Of a stretch of 64,000 bases of DNA, positions 36,424 through 48,831 are shown one piece after another. The notes under the pieces were generated by a model. The model made no database searches and was not told the origin of the DNA. It worked only from the letters and a program-made list of their open reading frames with translations. The DNA is from Nautilus pompilius. Its lineage: Eukaryota > Mollusca > Cephalopoda > Nautilida > Nautilidae. Location: the NCBI GenBank assembly GCA_018389105.1, contig JACATO010000095.1, positions 2,787,501-2,851,500 of the forward strand, written 5' to 3'. The stretch's first letter is position 1. Each line of letters begins with the position of its first letter. The position numbers and the translations under genes are program-made.

Positions 36424-38853
36424 GTAAGTGACACCGGAAACCGAGACTACCATTACGGACGGAGCTGTCTTCTAACTGCAGCTACCCTAACCAGACTTTC
36501 ACGGACGGTATGGATTAGCGCAGACGGTACGGTGCGAGCGAGGAGGACCCCACTCGGGCGGGGAAAGCGATTGTAGACAACCCCGAGGTTTTTTTTACCC
36601 CCCGAATGCTGTTATTACTGTGGCCCTCGACTGCCAAAGAAAACCATTCCGAGAGACAGTTTGTCTTTAAATAGCGAATATAACTGCGGGGCTCCGCTAC
36701 ATTACAAGCTTCTTTCTCCCACTCCATCATTTGCCGAGAAGCAAAAGAAAAAAGGGGGGAGGGAGAGAAAGAAAACGTTACATTTAAACGATGAGAGCCG
36801 TAAATGTTTCCCCTGTTTAAACAAAATCTTCCCTAAAGGCTGCATAATCTATGCCAGGTGATCAAAACCCTTGTGTGAGGCCGACTATCAATCTTTTGTG
36901 TGCTTTTATCACAGTGGATCCCGACTTTTCATCATCATTGTCATCTCTCTCTTCAATTTGTAATTACGATCGCCAGCATTTTTAACTGCGTGTAGCCCAA
37001 AGAATTGGAAACTCCCAACGCGAGCAAAACCCTTAATTGTTTTAGAAACCTCAATTAGGTTTCCGATTGGACGTCTTACCCCCCCCCCCATAAAGAAAAA
37101 AACAGGTAAGCCTACTATAATCAGTACCTCAGGTTAATACAAATAATTGGAAGTTAGAAACTTTCTAGCGAATTTATGATGCACGCACGCTCCCTGACGT
37201 TTCCACGGGCTCCAGCCCCGCCTCCCAGTGAGGGGCCGGGGGGGGGGCGACAAGTTGGAAAAACAAATTTAAAAAAAAAAAAAAAAGTTTGGCAAAGTTG
37301 TGGCTCTTAAAAAGCAACAACAACAACAACAACAACAAAATGTATGAACATAAATATTTAGTGAGATCTAATCTGCGAGATTTCTGTCGCGGCCGCTTGC
37401 AACTTCCGGCGGTTTGACGCAATCGAGGACTGCGACAGATTCCGTCTCGATACGCGTCTGTTAGCAGCAGCCCGCAGTTTTCTGTATTGTTGAGGCTGGC
37501 GCGCGGCTATAATCCTCTCGGACGCTGTAAATCTGTCACACCCCCCCCCTCTCTCTCTCTTCCTCCATCGGGTTTCACGAGTCCGACTCGTAAATCGTCC
37601 AGATTAAATCATCATGCACCGAAGAAAAACGATTTCGGGGGCCCGGTGTGTGTGTGTGTGTGTGGTGGGTGGGTGAAGAAAGACGCCCCCTACCGGGAGA
37701 GAGAGAGGTTATTTTAAATGCGTGATGTAACTCGACGTCGAGAACTGCGCGCTCGCTCGCTGCCTATTGTTATCGTTTCTGGTTCGGAGACTTGGACGTA
37801 ACAGAAAACCGGGAGGGTGCGGATGCCATAGCGCTCGGACAGGCGAGCTCTTGGCTCGGCCACGAGAGCGGGCTGCTGCTTACTCATAGCTCGGCCGCCG
37901 CCGACAACGTGAATTGAATTCAGCCGGAGATAAGGGCTTCTGGAAAATCACTTTCGGCCCAGATACGGCCGCGTTCGTTCGCCGGTAGACAAAGAACCGA
38001 TGCGTGGAGCGCCCATTTAATTAAAACAATGGCCCTCTAAATACGGCGCCCGGCCGGCCACCCGCGGAACCCATATCACGTTACTGTTAGAGCCGAATGG
38101 TGATAAGGCGCACCGTTTATCTGACAGAGCTGGAGAAATTATTAAATAAATATTCCCTATTTCATTGCTTTAGGCCGAAAAAAAAAGATGTGTGGGGGGG
38201 GAGGGATTTCTGCGACGAACTTTCCCGAACAATCGACTCGTTTGATTTCGTCGCGACGAATTTTTCGGAGAGGGACAGAAGCCGGCGCCATTTGTCGCCA
38301 CACGGACCCGCCGGCGCCCGTCGCCAGCCGCGCAACTACATTAACCCTCTGACTGTCTATTAGCCCCCGACTAATTCCAGGAAGCTGTTCTTTTGTTTTG
38401 GGACTTGATTAACGTGGCTTTTATCGATCACTGCGGCTCGGATGTTCGAGGGGAGTGGGAGAATATGCGGGACAGTCACAATCCGCCAGGAACTATCGAT
38501 TATTGGATCAGCAGCGAAATGTCGCTGATAGAACCAAACCTCGTGATTTTCTCATTATTGCGCCCGGAAATGATTCAAATTTTAACATTTTATCCTTTGA
38601 ATCAGAACAAAAATCCGTCTGTTCTAAACGCATCAGTCAAATGTGGCGCGGCCCTAATTTAATTCACGATAAGGAACAAACAAAGGTCGAAGATTAGGCC
38701 CCTAATTCCTTTTCCCTACTAAACTAATCATAAAATGCAAGGGCGGGGCACCTTGTTACAAACGCAGACGTTTTGTTTGATTTGTCAATTTTTTTCTTAT
38801 TTTGGCTCATATCGAATAACGACATTTAAAGGGAAAAGAGAAGAAATAACAAC

Positions 38854-38858
<5 letters not shown>
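36424..38858. other. Non-coding stretch with CpG-rich block
   Basis: 37400-38350 is GC- and CpG-rich and carries TTTAATTAAAACAATGG-like and ATTGAATTCAG cores. 38390-38700 keeps two forward frames open for 80-89 codons, but the translations have no recognisable domain. The block looks more like a conserved non-coding element than an exon, and conservation could not be tested here. A TG run lies at 37645-37662 and AAC triplets at 37317-37336. Confidence 0.45.

Positions 38859-38893
<35 letters not shown>
38859..38893. repeat. (AAT)n microsatellite
   Basis: About eleven AAT units next to AAC units. Confidence 0.95.
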
Positions 38894-38895
<2 letters not shown>

Positions 38896-40387
38896 GGCAT
38901 GAAAGGCTGTCACTTCTCATGCGTGAATGGCCTGGTTGTGTGAACAGCTGGTGAATCGACACCGTCATGTGATCTCGTCAAATCCCGACCGCCCAGTGGA
39001 TGTTGATACAAGTTGGTGACGTCATCGTCCGCGCGAACGTCCCTTTCAATTATACAAAATAACAACAGGGACAGGCACGTGCCGCGCGTCTAGCGGGTTT
39101 GAAAATAAATAGAGACTCGGAAGAGGAAACGCACGTGCTCGGAGAAAGAAAGAAAGAGAGAGAGAGACAGGGGGGGGGATGCTAAGGTACCGAAAGATGG
39201 CGGTGGTGGGAAGGGAGATTGGTCGTTAGCCAGGTATTAGAATCGGAATAATTTATCTTTCAAAAACGAGAGGCGCGGTTGACATCGCCCCCTGCAGGAT
39301 CTCTTGTGTGATGTGCAGATTTCCGTGTCTGCGAGGTGGTGCGGCGGTTAACACGCTCCCGATGGTTATGATGTGTTAAACAGTTTCCCCCCGGTGTCTG
39401 TAATTCGACAGCATTCTCCCTCCCTTTCTACACACGGTATGATGATCTGTCCACCGCGCCGTTACTGTTGGGGTGTACTTTATTAGGTCCGCGATACGGT
39501 AACACTCCCGATCTTCAGGACTGACTACAGACATTGTCGGTAGTTCTTGCGGATTATCGCAGCCAGCGGCTGTGGAGGGATGAGAGAGAACCACGTTGCG
39601 AACGGGTAGTTATTTATCATGTGGATGTTCACGCTGCCCCGCCCCCACCCCAACCACCACCTAGCGGAGAAATTCAAGACGGTGGTTCATCCAAAGCTTC
39701 TCAAACCTAACAGCATCACCTCCCCTCGACAAAAATGGAGTAGAAGCTCTCCAACGTGAGTGTATTACGTACGCTACGAGGAGGTTTCAAATCTGGATCT
39801 TCTCTATCTTTCACAAAAATTCCTTTAGGGGAAGCAAAAAGTAGCAGCAGCAACCGGTATGAGAGACTGTATTTTTTTACAGGCTCCCTTTGGACACTCG
39901 GTGTCGGTCAGGGTCCGTAAAGTAATTGTTAAAAACACAGTAATGGCGGATAAAGTCAGAACTCGAAGAAAGGGAGACTTTTTTGAAAAATGAAGCCTCT
40001 TTGAGAAGGTTGAAGGTTTGTAACTGTTCTTTCAGGTGAATCAGCAAAACTACGATCGGACAGACATTTTACTGAACACGTCTGGCAGCTAATAATGCCA
40101 GTTCAAACAAACCGTGCGAGTGTTTTCTGCGATCGTATTAAGGCCACGGACAATTTCGGCTTCTCCAACCCGAGGCCACACTCTGTGCTGACTCTTTTGA
40201 TTGGTGTTGTAACTGCTGTTGGTCAGTATGAAATACATGAAGCTGACTAGTTGGCGAGAGGAAGAAATTTAAAAACGATTTCTGTTTAAGATCATATCCA
40301 CTTATTTTATAAAATTGCATCGTGGCTGGGACAAAAAAACGAGCGAATGTTAAATAATTTCAAACAGTGGACGAAAGTTTCTCGTTT
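38894..40387. other. Non-coding stretch
   Basis: Near 39330-39420 the words gtggtgcggcggttaacacg and, further on, aattcgac vaguely resemble A- and B-box sequences of a tRNA-derived SINE, but they are not strong enough to call. No gene recognised. Confidence 0.5.
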
Positions 40388-40397
40388 CTTCATCTTT

Positions 40398-40455
40398 AAC
40401 GACCGACTTTACATGGTATTTATTGTCATTTAAATGCCATGTAAAGATGGTCGTT
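40398..40455 (+). ncRNA. Candidate microRNA-precursor-like hairpin
   Basis: The left arm 40398-40422 (AACGACCGACTTTACATGGT then ATTTA) pairs with the right arm 40431-40455 (TAAATGCCATGTAAAGATGG then TCGTT) across an 8-base loop (TTGTCATT). Of 25 opposed positions, 22 are Watson-Crick, two are G-U wobbles and one is an A-A mismatch. Arm and loop length are right for a Drosha/Dicer-type precursor. An outer 12-bp perfect inverted repeat (CTTCATCTTTAA at 40388, TTAAAGATGAAG at 40476-40487) encloses it asymmetrically, which alternatively suggests a small foldback MITE. Strand is uncertain because both strands would fold. No known microRNA family is recognised. Confidence 0.4.
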
Positions 40456-40487
40456 TGATTGCTTTGTGTCAGTCATTAAAGATGAAG

Positions 40488-42205
40488 TAATGGTTACTTT
40501 TGCGTCCTGCGATGGCTGACATCGCCAGAAATAATGCGAAGATTTGCCGGGTTCTTTGGTATAGAAATTCTTATGATTTTGTGAAGATTTTTTTTAAAAA
40601 AATTCTTCGCGTTTGAAGAGAAATTCCAGAACGAGGGTGGTCGGTCATCAGATGGACAGCTGATTCTAAGGCTCTCTTATGTATTCAATACCTAAAAGGT
40701 CTCATACATATTCATAAAATGATATCCAAACATTAAGGTAGATTCGATTTTATGGCGGGCGGTGTTTGTGTGCAATGACGAGAGCAGTTGTGCAGCAATG
40801 CTAGGGGCTAAGGAGACAACGTGTGTCGTCTGCCTTTACGATAAATATTTACACGTGCTTATCAAATCACGTGAGGGGCAGATTCGCGAAGGAAGAAAGG
40901 GTGGGGAGGAAAAGCGTTCTAACCGGACGGGATTGGGCTAGGTTACGGCACTGAGGCATTCTTCCATTGTTTGATCAGACTGCTCCGTCCGGTGTCGAGT
41001 TGCATCGGGGAGCGCCGACATATTACTCATTGTTTGACCAAGTTGTGTCACGTGAAATGTCAATAACACGGTTCCCGGACAGTCGGAGGGGAGAAAACCG
41101 GCGAGGCGCAATGGGAGGGGGGCGCCATAGCTGGTAAAATACTCCCGCGAACGCCTGTGCATAATTTGTGTCGCGCGCAGGGGTCGTCGGCTGGAGGGGC
41201 TCACACTGGAAGCATCGGGGTCGGCGCCAATCCTTAGCATTTACCGGTTGCTTTGCAGCCCGCGCGGGGTATTTAAAAGCAAATCACTTGTTTATGTAAT
41301 GACGAAGTTTCTGAGGAACTGGCGCGAAAGTCGTGTTTCTAGCGAGCGTGGAGAACGAAATATCTCTTTCCCTTCCCGCACCCTAACAATAACACCCCCC
41401 CCCATCCGCAAGATGGCGCCAATGGCGTTTACGACGCGCTTCTTCCGGTCGGTTGCCTAGACGACGCTTCTGCGGAGCTGTTTATGGCGCTGCTTCCGTA
41501 GATGCTCGAGGAATTCGCTTTCGTTTCGTAAGGGGAGACTCCAAACAGTTCCTTGTCAGCCGGTGGAAGCCCGAAATACATACCAGTGGTAGTGGTAGTA
41601 GTACTTGGCTGCGGACCATCGCTCTCATTTGACCAGTATTTTAACAAGGTCTGTAACGAACAGCTCCCGCTAGAAAGTAGCACCCATTTTGTAAATTAAA
41701 TAAACAGAAGGAAGAACACCTGCCTGATTCGGGCTGGTTCTTGGGATGGATGACATTTACGTCCGTCCGCAGTCCCCGCCGCTGTCTGGCGTGTAAATTG
41801 GGAGAGATCGTAGGTGAGGAGAAACCGCGAGGGATTTTATAATCCATCGCCTTAACAACTCGACCGTGACGGCAGCCGTCTGTCGGAGAAATGATTTACA
41901 CCGCTAGGCTTCGCGGGCCTATCCCCGGTTAATGAAGCCGACCGCGACTCTCACGGGCTTAGACCACGTGACGCAGACTCGGTCACGCAGTTTGGCACTC
42001 AGCTAAACCCACCGAAACATGTCGCTTAAACACGAACATTTCTGTTGCCATTTTTTATGGAAATCGTGGCTGCATTGAAATTAAAGTTTATTTATTAATT
42101 CGGTTTGAATGTATAAAACTTCGAAGCTTTATGTTAGCACGGTCTCGGTAATTAGCCCCTTAACACACACTGCTCTACCTACTCCTTTGCCAGTTACTGC
42201 CGTGA

Positions 42206-42208
<3 letters not shown>
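40488..42208. other. Non-coding stretch with CpG-rich block
   Basis: 40930-42000 is CpG-rich, with a C-run at 41394-41403 and a CAAGATGGCGCC sequence at 41409-41420. Frames of 60-100 codons lack recognised motifs. It could hold an unannotated promoter; no exon was identified. Confidence 0.45.

Positions 42209-42260
<52 letters not shown>
42209..42260. repeat. (ATT)n microsatellite
   Basis: About 17 uninterrupted ATT units. Confidence 0.97.
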
Positions 42261-42609
42261 GATGTCGACATGAACGCTCATCGTATCCTATGAAAACTGA
42301 ATTACCGTTCGTGTTTCAGGGAGCTGTTTGAACGCGGATTCCAGGAACTGTAGAGGTTACAACGTCGTACTCCCTTTAACACGAAGTCGCTTGGTCGATT
42401 AAATGGCGAGACGAGCATTAGCAGAAAATTGTTGATGAGCAGAAGACTCGCAGCTAGACACCCTCGCCGTTTGATTCTTTTATTGCTATCGGAAACATTT
42501 GTTTACGGAGAACCGGATATTTGATTTCAGCCGGTAAACTCTTGTGGATATTTGGAGACCGGGTCGGAACCAAGAGTTTCCCGGGACAGTACAGTAACAA
42601 CTAACTAGA

Positions 42610-43017
42610 TCTCTCTCTCTCTCTCTCTCTCGCTCTCTCTCCTCTCTCTCTCTCTCTCCTCCTCCTCTCCTCTCCTCCTCCTCCTCATCATCATCATCAT
42701 CTCAGTATCTATTCTATCTCTCTCTCTTCCCCTGTCTCTCCCCCTCATCTCAGCATCTATCTATCTATCTATCTTCCCTCTCTCTCCTCCTCATCTCAGC
42801 ATCTATCTCTCTCTCTTCCCCTCTCTCTCTCCTCATCTCAGCATCTATCTATCTCACTCTCTTCCCCTGTCTCTCCCCCTCATCTCAGCATCTATCTATC
42901 TATCTCTCTTCCCCTCTCTCTCCTCATCTCAGCATCTATATCTCTCTCTTTCCCTCTCTCTCCTCCTCATCTCAGCATCTATCTATCTCTCTTCCCCTCT
43001 CTCTCCTCTCATCTCAG

Positions 43018-43048
<31 letters not shown>
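42610..43048. repeat. CT-rich minisatellite, about 45-bp units
   Basis: Between flanking (CT)n runs, the word CTCATCTCAG(C/T)ATCT occurs eight times, with its CAG at 42703, 42751, 42797, 42839, 42886, 42930, 42973 and 43015. Spacing is 42-48 bp. The units differ mainly in the number of CTAT and CT repeats, so microsatellite slippage has occurred inside a larger tandem repeat. Confidence 0.95.
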
Positions 43049-43051
<3 letters not shown>

Positions 43052-43702
43052 TTCCCTTTTCTTGTTTTATTCCATCTTCTAAGGATTTTTAAAAGAAAGG
43101 AAAAAGGAAATCGTCTGTCGTGTACTCAAAGATGAGACTGCATTGAACAAACTCTTCGCTGTCTTAAACCACGCCGATGCGGTTCAGTAGTCCGGTAAAG
43201 ACTCGAGCCGCAGGACCCCTCGTGGAAACAGAGCTCGCGATCTGGCTGGAGCGGGGGACTGCTGGTGAAGTTGGGCTGCGTGTCCTCTATGAAAGGAGAG
43301 ACGGACTCGGCAAAGATTTCTGGTGTGTCGAGAACTACGAACCGTTAGAACTGTTTACTCAAGGGAGGGGGGGGCGGCGGCCCACGAAATCACGATGATT
43401 GAAAACTAGAGAAAGGGCCGAATGGTTCCGGCCCACTAAGTTTCTCTCGTAGGCTACTTCGCAGCCACGTGGTTCCCTCGTTTGTAGCCGTACCACGTAG
43501 ATGCGTCATCGCTACTGATTTGTGGGTTGTGCATTACCGATTTAAGACGTAATACCCCCCCCAAAAAAAACCTGTTAATTAATAATAGTTATCGCTGTAA
43601 CTTAGATGTTTCCTTAATTTCAGCGAGATTTGCCTAAGTTCGAACTTTTCACAATTTTCCGTACAGGTACAGTCGACATCACACCGGCTATAGTTAATAC
43701 AG
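43049..43702. other. Non-coding stretch
   Basis: The 73-codon frame at 43177-43398 has no recognised motif. Nothing else is seen. Confidence 0.55.
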
Positions 43703-43836
43703 GGGAGACAACCGGGCTAGTTAACACGGAGGTACGTTGTTGTAGCATCAGTAATTCCTAACTAAACGCATTGATTCTAAATGTTTAATGTAAAAACTTA
43801 TCCCTTGTATCAACTGGCCCCGACTATTTCGCCCAG
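43703..43836. mobile_element. MITE family copy 1 (diverged)
   Basis: The left end (caggggagacaaccgggctagtt, then a short insertion, then agcatcagtaattcctaact and aaacgcat) matches the left end of the better copy at 56470-56640. A poorer right end (caactggccccgactatttc, then gcccagtctc) is near 43809-43838. There is no open frame. Confidence 0.5.
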
Positions 43837-46800
43837 TCTCTGGCGTTTGGATGACTAAGAGTCCGAGGAACGGGAGCAATGGTAAGTTAGCGTTTTCTTC
43901 AGTCGATCGGCCGAGCGCCAGCAGAAGTGGTTAATTACTCTAATAATTAATAAGGAAAACTCAGCAGTTAATCAATTTACATATTTTAACACTGACCCCA
44001 AATCCGAACCTGCAGGTAGAAGAAGGACAGTAGTGAAAGTTCAGTTTAAACAACGAATAATTTTTTTTTTATATAATCATCGAAAGTTATTTGACCCGGT
44101 CTACTTTCATTTGTTTCATTCCCGTGCAATGCCATATTCTATGTCCAGTATACTTAGATCTGAAGTTATTATTTATGCTACGCTCACTTCAAGATGACGG
44201 TCCGTGAAGTCGGGGCTGGAAAATACTTAATTAATAATTCGTAACAGGTAAGTGATAATTTATTACAGGTAATTGTAATTCTAAAGATTGAAGCATAAAT
44301 AGTAGAAGTATTAATGTTATGTGATGAACTGGTCGAATTTTTTGAATGATACTTAGTAGTAGTAATATTTCTATATGCTTTCATACTTAAGAGAACTCAG
44401 CTAAAAGCGGAGGGAGGTAAAAAATATACTTTACAAAAGACGAAAAGTTCTGAATAATTCCAAAATCACTCAAAAAATGAACTTTTATATTATTATACGT
44501 TACACATCAAAACAAAATTATAAAACAGTCGTAGATGCCCTTTTTTTTTAAAATTCTGAAATGTTTTAGCAACAAAACCATCTTATAAACGATCGGCGAC
44601 TTTTGTAAGTTCACAAGACTTGCGTTCTTCTTGTATGGTCATAGACTGCTGCTATCTCTTTCAAAAAACACGTGAGAGCGGAAACTCGGGAAAGAAGAGA
44701 ACGTGCGAGAGCATCTATCATCTTTTCTTAAAATGCTACTTTCGGACAAGGAATTAAACAAATCTCCATCTGTAGATACATACAAGTTTGGGGGGGTTAA
44801 GATAATGGTTGTTGCTCAGAACATCTTTTAAGGTGATTTGCTCAGGGACGGAAAAAAACAAAACTTGAAGGATGCGTGCAGCAACTGAAGTGGGATTTTG
44901 TTTATCGGAGACCCGAGCAGGATTAGTAAGTAGCTGTTTTCCATTTTGAATCCGGTCCCCAAACAAAATGGCCGAGGAGCTTTGTAGGAGCCGGCCACTC
45001 GCAGTTTAATTCCGAGTCTACTCTAAATATTATTCCACAGAGCCTGAGGACAGAATCGAATTAACAGGTGGGTGGGAGACGCTGAGATACCACAATGTAG
45101 CGATTCAGCAGAGCAAACATTGATACTAGCTTCTCCCTGGCCAGGCTTTAATCTGGATCCGGGTTACGACTCTTGCGTGCTGGTTAATAATGAACTCTGC
45201 GCCATCTGCCGGCTCAAGGCTGACACGGGACGACAATAAGGTCCTAGGTGAGCGACACAGTCTCGCGTATAGGGAGGGAAATAAAAAAGAAAAACTTTAA
45301 TATTTATTCAGTTTTTTAATATAAAGTTTTGATTTATTCATTTATTTCACGGAAGAGAGAGAATGGCCCGTTGTTCATGCTGTGGGAAATTCCTCTCGAG
45401 TTGGACAAAAATGGCGCCAGTTATCATTTCCTCCCAACCAACTGGTTGGCCCAAAAAAGAGAGCAAAACCTGTCCGCCCGTAAATGGCGATTTACAATAG
45501 AAATTGTTTTTAATGGAAAATTTGAACCAACTCGACTTGTTTTGGTGACCCCTGTCGCGCCACTTAGAAATACATTGGTGTTGGCTTAGTCGTTGGTTCA
45601 CCGGAATAAGCAGATCACCCGGCTATTTTTAGGTCCCATTCATTACGATTATCTGAGAACGCAATTAATAGCGTATTATTTTTTAAAAACTGGTACTCGA
45701 CTTGTCTTTAATTTTCCTAACGTCCCGATCGAGCGCGAATAGATCACGCGATCCCTGTCTGAGAGAGGGACATGTCTAAAAATTGCGTTTTCAAGGTACA
45801 GAAGGAAGTCTAGCGGGTGGATGGCAGATCAGCTCGAGGTCCGCGCAGGAGGAAACTGATGTTTGTTAATTCAAGACCGGCTCGGCTGTACAGGTGTTTC
45901 TAAAAAAAAAAAAAAAAAAAAAAACCGGGGTTGGGAGGGGGCTGGAAACCCTGTTAGAATTCGCAACAGAACTGACGGCCCAAAGATTACAAATAAATTC
46001 TGGTCAGGTGTGCCCCCTTTTGCAGCTGAAGCGAGATTGGTAGGGCGAAGATTTCTGTTTTCCAACGAATCGCCCGCCACAAAGAAGCTGCTGAGACGGG
46101 TTTGTCCTATTTACAATAAAAACGGATCGGCGATCGCTTCCACAGGAGGGGGGGATGGCGAAAGTATGCCGTGGAAGAGAACCCCTAAAGAGGGCCACCA
46201 TATCAAATACCTGTATGCGAGGTCTAAAGACACAACTTTTATATTTTCCCCATTTTCAGTAAACAGTACTTTTCGCTTAAGTCTGTTTACTGGGTACTAA
46301 TTAAATAAGCAATTTTTTTTTGTGTTTATCTTTTATATATTTGGAATATCCAATCTGATTTCCACTGTTGTCATAGGTATTCCCATACTTTGGTTCTTTC
46401 GTTTTAAAAATCTACCTTAGCAGTGAATTCGCCGAAGTGGACATCTGCTGCGATGTCCGGATCTTCGGGTACCGACTAAACTTTCCATCGTACTACTGTT
46501 TGTGGACGGGCCGAGCCACCGAACCATGCATCAGTGGACCTTTAGTGGGGGGTCCCTATGACCCCCCCCCCAAACCGCTCAGGTTAGAATTAAGTCCATT
46601 ATAACTTTATTTCTATTCCGTTTTGCGGCAAGGATTTCCTTTATTCCTCCAAACATCGGCTGCGGTCTGTTTTTGTTTTGTTTCTATTCGCAAAAAAACT
46701 CAATCAATTTTCGCCAACAGATCTGAAGAAACCGAGAAACTTTGCCATATGCTCCACTTTCTGTGTGTGTGTGTGTGTCATGAGGAGTTTGCTTCTAAAA

Positions 46801-46971
46801 ATCCCGCGAAATATCGTCAAAGTAGCCGCGGGTTATAAAAAAACAGAGATGCTTTGAAGTCTAATGAGAGCTGACTGTTCGGATATTCATCGGCGACATT
46901 TCGCAGAATGTGCCAACAGACATTAAAAATACTTAGTTCTTCCTTTCTTGAAGAAAGGAAAATTCCCTAAT
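43837..46971. other. Non-coding stretch
   Basis: Mostly AT-rich. A CAG/GTAAGT at 44247-44254 is followed 20 bp later by another TACAG/GTAATT, probably chance. 45340-45600 stays open on both strands for about 85 codons with no recognised domain. A poly-A run lies at 45902-45923 and a TG run at 46762-46778. No gene is supported. Confidence 0.5.
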
Positions 46972-46993
46972 AATAATAATAATAATAATAATA
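46972..46993. repeat. (AAT)n microsatellite
   Basis: Seven or eight AAT units. Confidence 0.9.
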
Positions 46994-48831
46994 GGTGTTT
47001 TGTATAATACCTGGTAAATTAGGAAAAGATTAAATTGCTGCTGAGCTCTGATTACCTAGATTTGCGATGCCGCGTCTCGAAAGCGATCACGTGGCAGATA
47101 TCAAAGCCGACCGCTCACCTTCTTCCTCTTCCTGACTTTCAGTTTTCGCAAAATGTTATTTTCGGTGGTGGGATCTCAAATGTCAAAAAGGAGAAGATAA
47201 AAACCGCGGGTTCGCCGATAGAAGAAGAAAGCGAAGCGATGCCGGCCGTTTTAGCGGCAAAAATCGAGTACTCGAGCGAAAGAACCTTCGAGACCTTTTT
47301 TCTTCTTCTTCTTCTGCGGGTCCGCGACATGGAAAACGTTCGAATATCAAACACGAGAAAGAATCCGATCGCGTTCCGAAGACCCTTGGTTCCGTTATGG
47401 ATCCGAACACCTTAACACGAATCGCGCTGTTCGCCAGGCGAAAGAAGGTTTGGGGGGAGGGAGAGAGAGAAAAGAACGCCATGGGAACACATTTCCTCGA
47501 GTTTCATTAAAGCGAAAGTAGAGAAGCGCGTATTTACCATCTGACGACTAACGCAGGGAATAAGGGGATTGTGTTTTCTCTGGAGCGGCTTCGATTTCCC
47601 CCGGACTCGAGCGCCGGGCGATTCTAGAAGGGATCTGAACGTTTTGGAAGGGTGCAACTTAGAGCGGCGAATTTTGGTGGTGGGGGGGGGGGGCGAAACA
47701 ACAAAGAGGGAGGGTGCGAGATGGCGGACTCACCGAGCGCCCCCTGCCGGACGATCACGCGAAGCCCCGAAATCCGGATTTCCAAGGATTTCCCCTCGAC
47801 TCGACGAGAAGGGAATCAATCCTACGCTCCGATGAACCCGCTCGTGCGCCAGTCGCCGGCTCCCGCCAAATACGACATGTTAACGACACTTAAACACCGC
47901 CTGGCCGCTTTACAGCTCGTGGAACCCTGCCCACAGTCTCATTAGCGTACGTGTCGTCTGCTCAGTCGCGGCCAAAAGTCTTCTCAATTAGTTAATTGAC
48001 GGGGAAAGACGGGATACGAACTGGAGAGTTTTGACGATCCGCACAGGGGACCTTGTTTTTAACTAGAAGCTTCATCGACGGAGATAACTCCCCCTAAAGG
48101 GGCTACTCTCGGCGAGCCCAGTAACAAAGCCCTTCGTCGGATTCCGAAGACGGGCGCTTTTTTTTTTTTTTTTTAAAGGAAAGAATAGAATTTAAAAAAC
48201 CCCCAAATAGAAGTATTGTAATCGGTGTTACGACCAGGACAATTCCGGTTCCTTTAGGGTCCGCCCCGGTCACGCAGAGCTTCGTGAAGGTTCGGTAAAA
48301 ATCGTATTAGTTCCGATCGTTGCCTCAGTACGAGTGTGTGTGTGTGTGTGGGTGTAAGACGCAAAGCCCTAAGGTTACACACGCAGACACTGGCGGAAAA
48401 TGTCCGACTACGAGCTCACAGTCCCTGAAATCAGGGCTACAGTATATTTACGGCCATACAGTGCGACAAAGCGGATAGGCAATGATCGTTAACGCTTAAA
48501 ATCCGAAAGTAAATATTACAGCGCGGCCGCCATTCTCGGACTGCTCCCTTCGAGTTAATGGCCCCTTGGTGACCAGTGGTGGCTGTGGCGGGTCTCCCCC
48601 GGTCTGCTCACTCTCCCCATCTCACAGTTGCTGTTTTCTTTTCTTGCAAATCCGTTCCTTTTATTCTATTGTTCTTATTGTTGTTGTTTTTCTCTTCTTT
48701 TTTCCCCCTTATTCTCGAGCCGTCTTCTTCTTCTTCCCTCCGGGCGTCGACTTCGCTCTCGGTCGTCATATTCATGTTTCGACATCAAGCGAACGCAGCG
48801 TATTTGTCGCAAAATTTCTCGATGGGTGGGG
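46994..48831. other. CpG-rich non-coding stretch
   Basis: GC- and CpG-rich DNA with frames of 80-126 codons in several overlapping phases, none with known motifs. A G-run at 47681-47693 and an AGATGGCGGACT sequence at 47719-47730 are present. A T-run is at 48159-48174 and a TG run at 48333-48351. A promoter-type island is possible. Confidence 0.4.

Noticed and set aside
39330-39420. Second tRNA-derived SINE
   Set aside because: The A-box-like word is suggestive but the B box is too weak and no body or tail is recognisable.
44247-44276. Two AG/GTAA donor-like sites 26 bp apart
   Set aside because: No open frame of useful length leads into them and the surroundings are AT-rich non-coding DNA.
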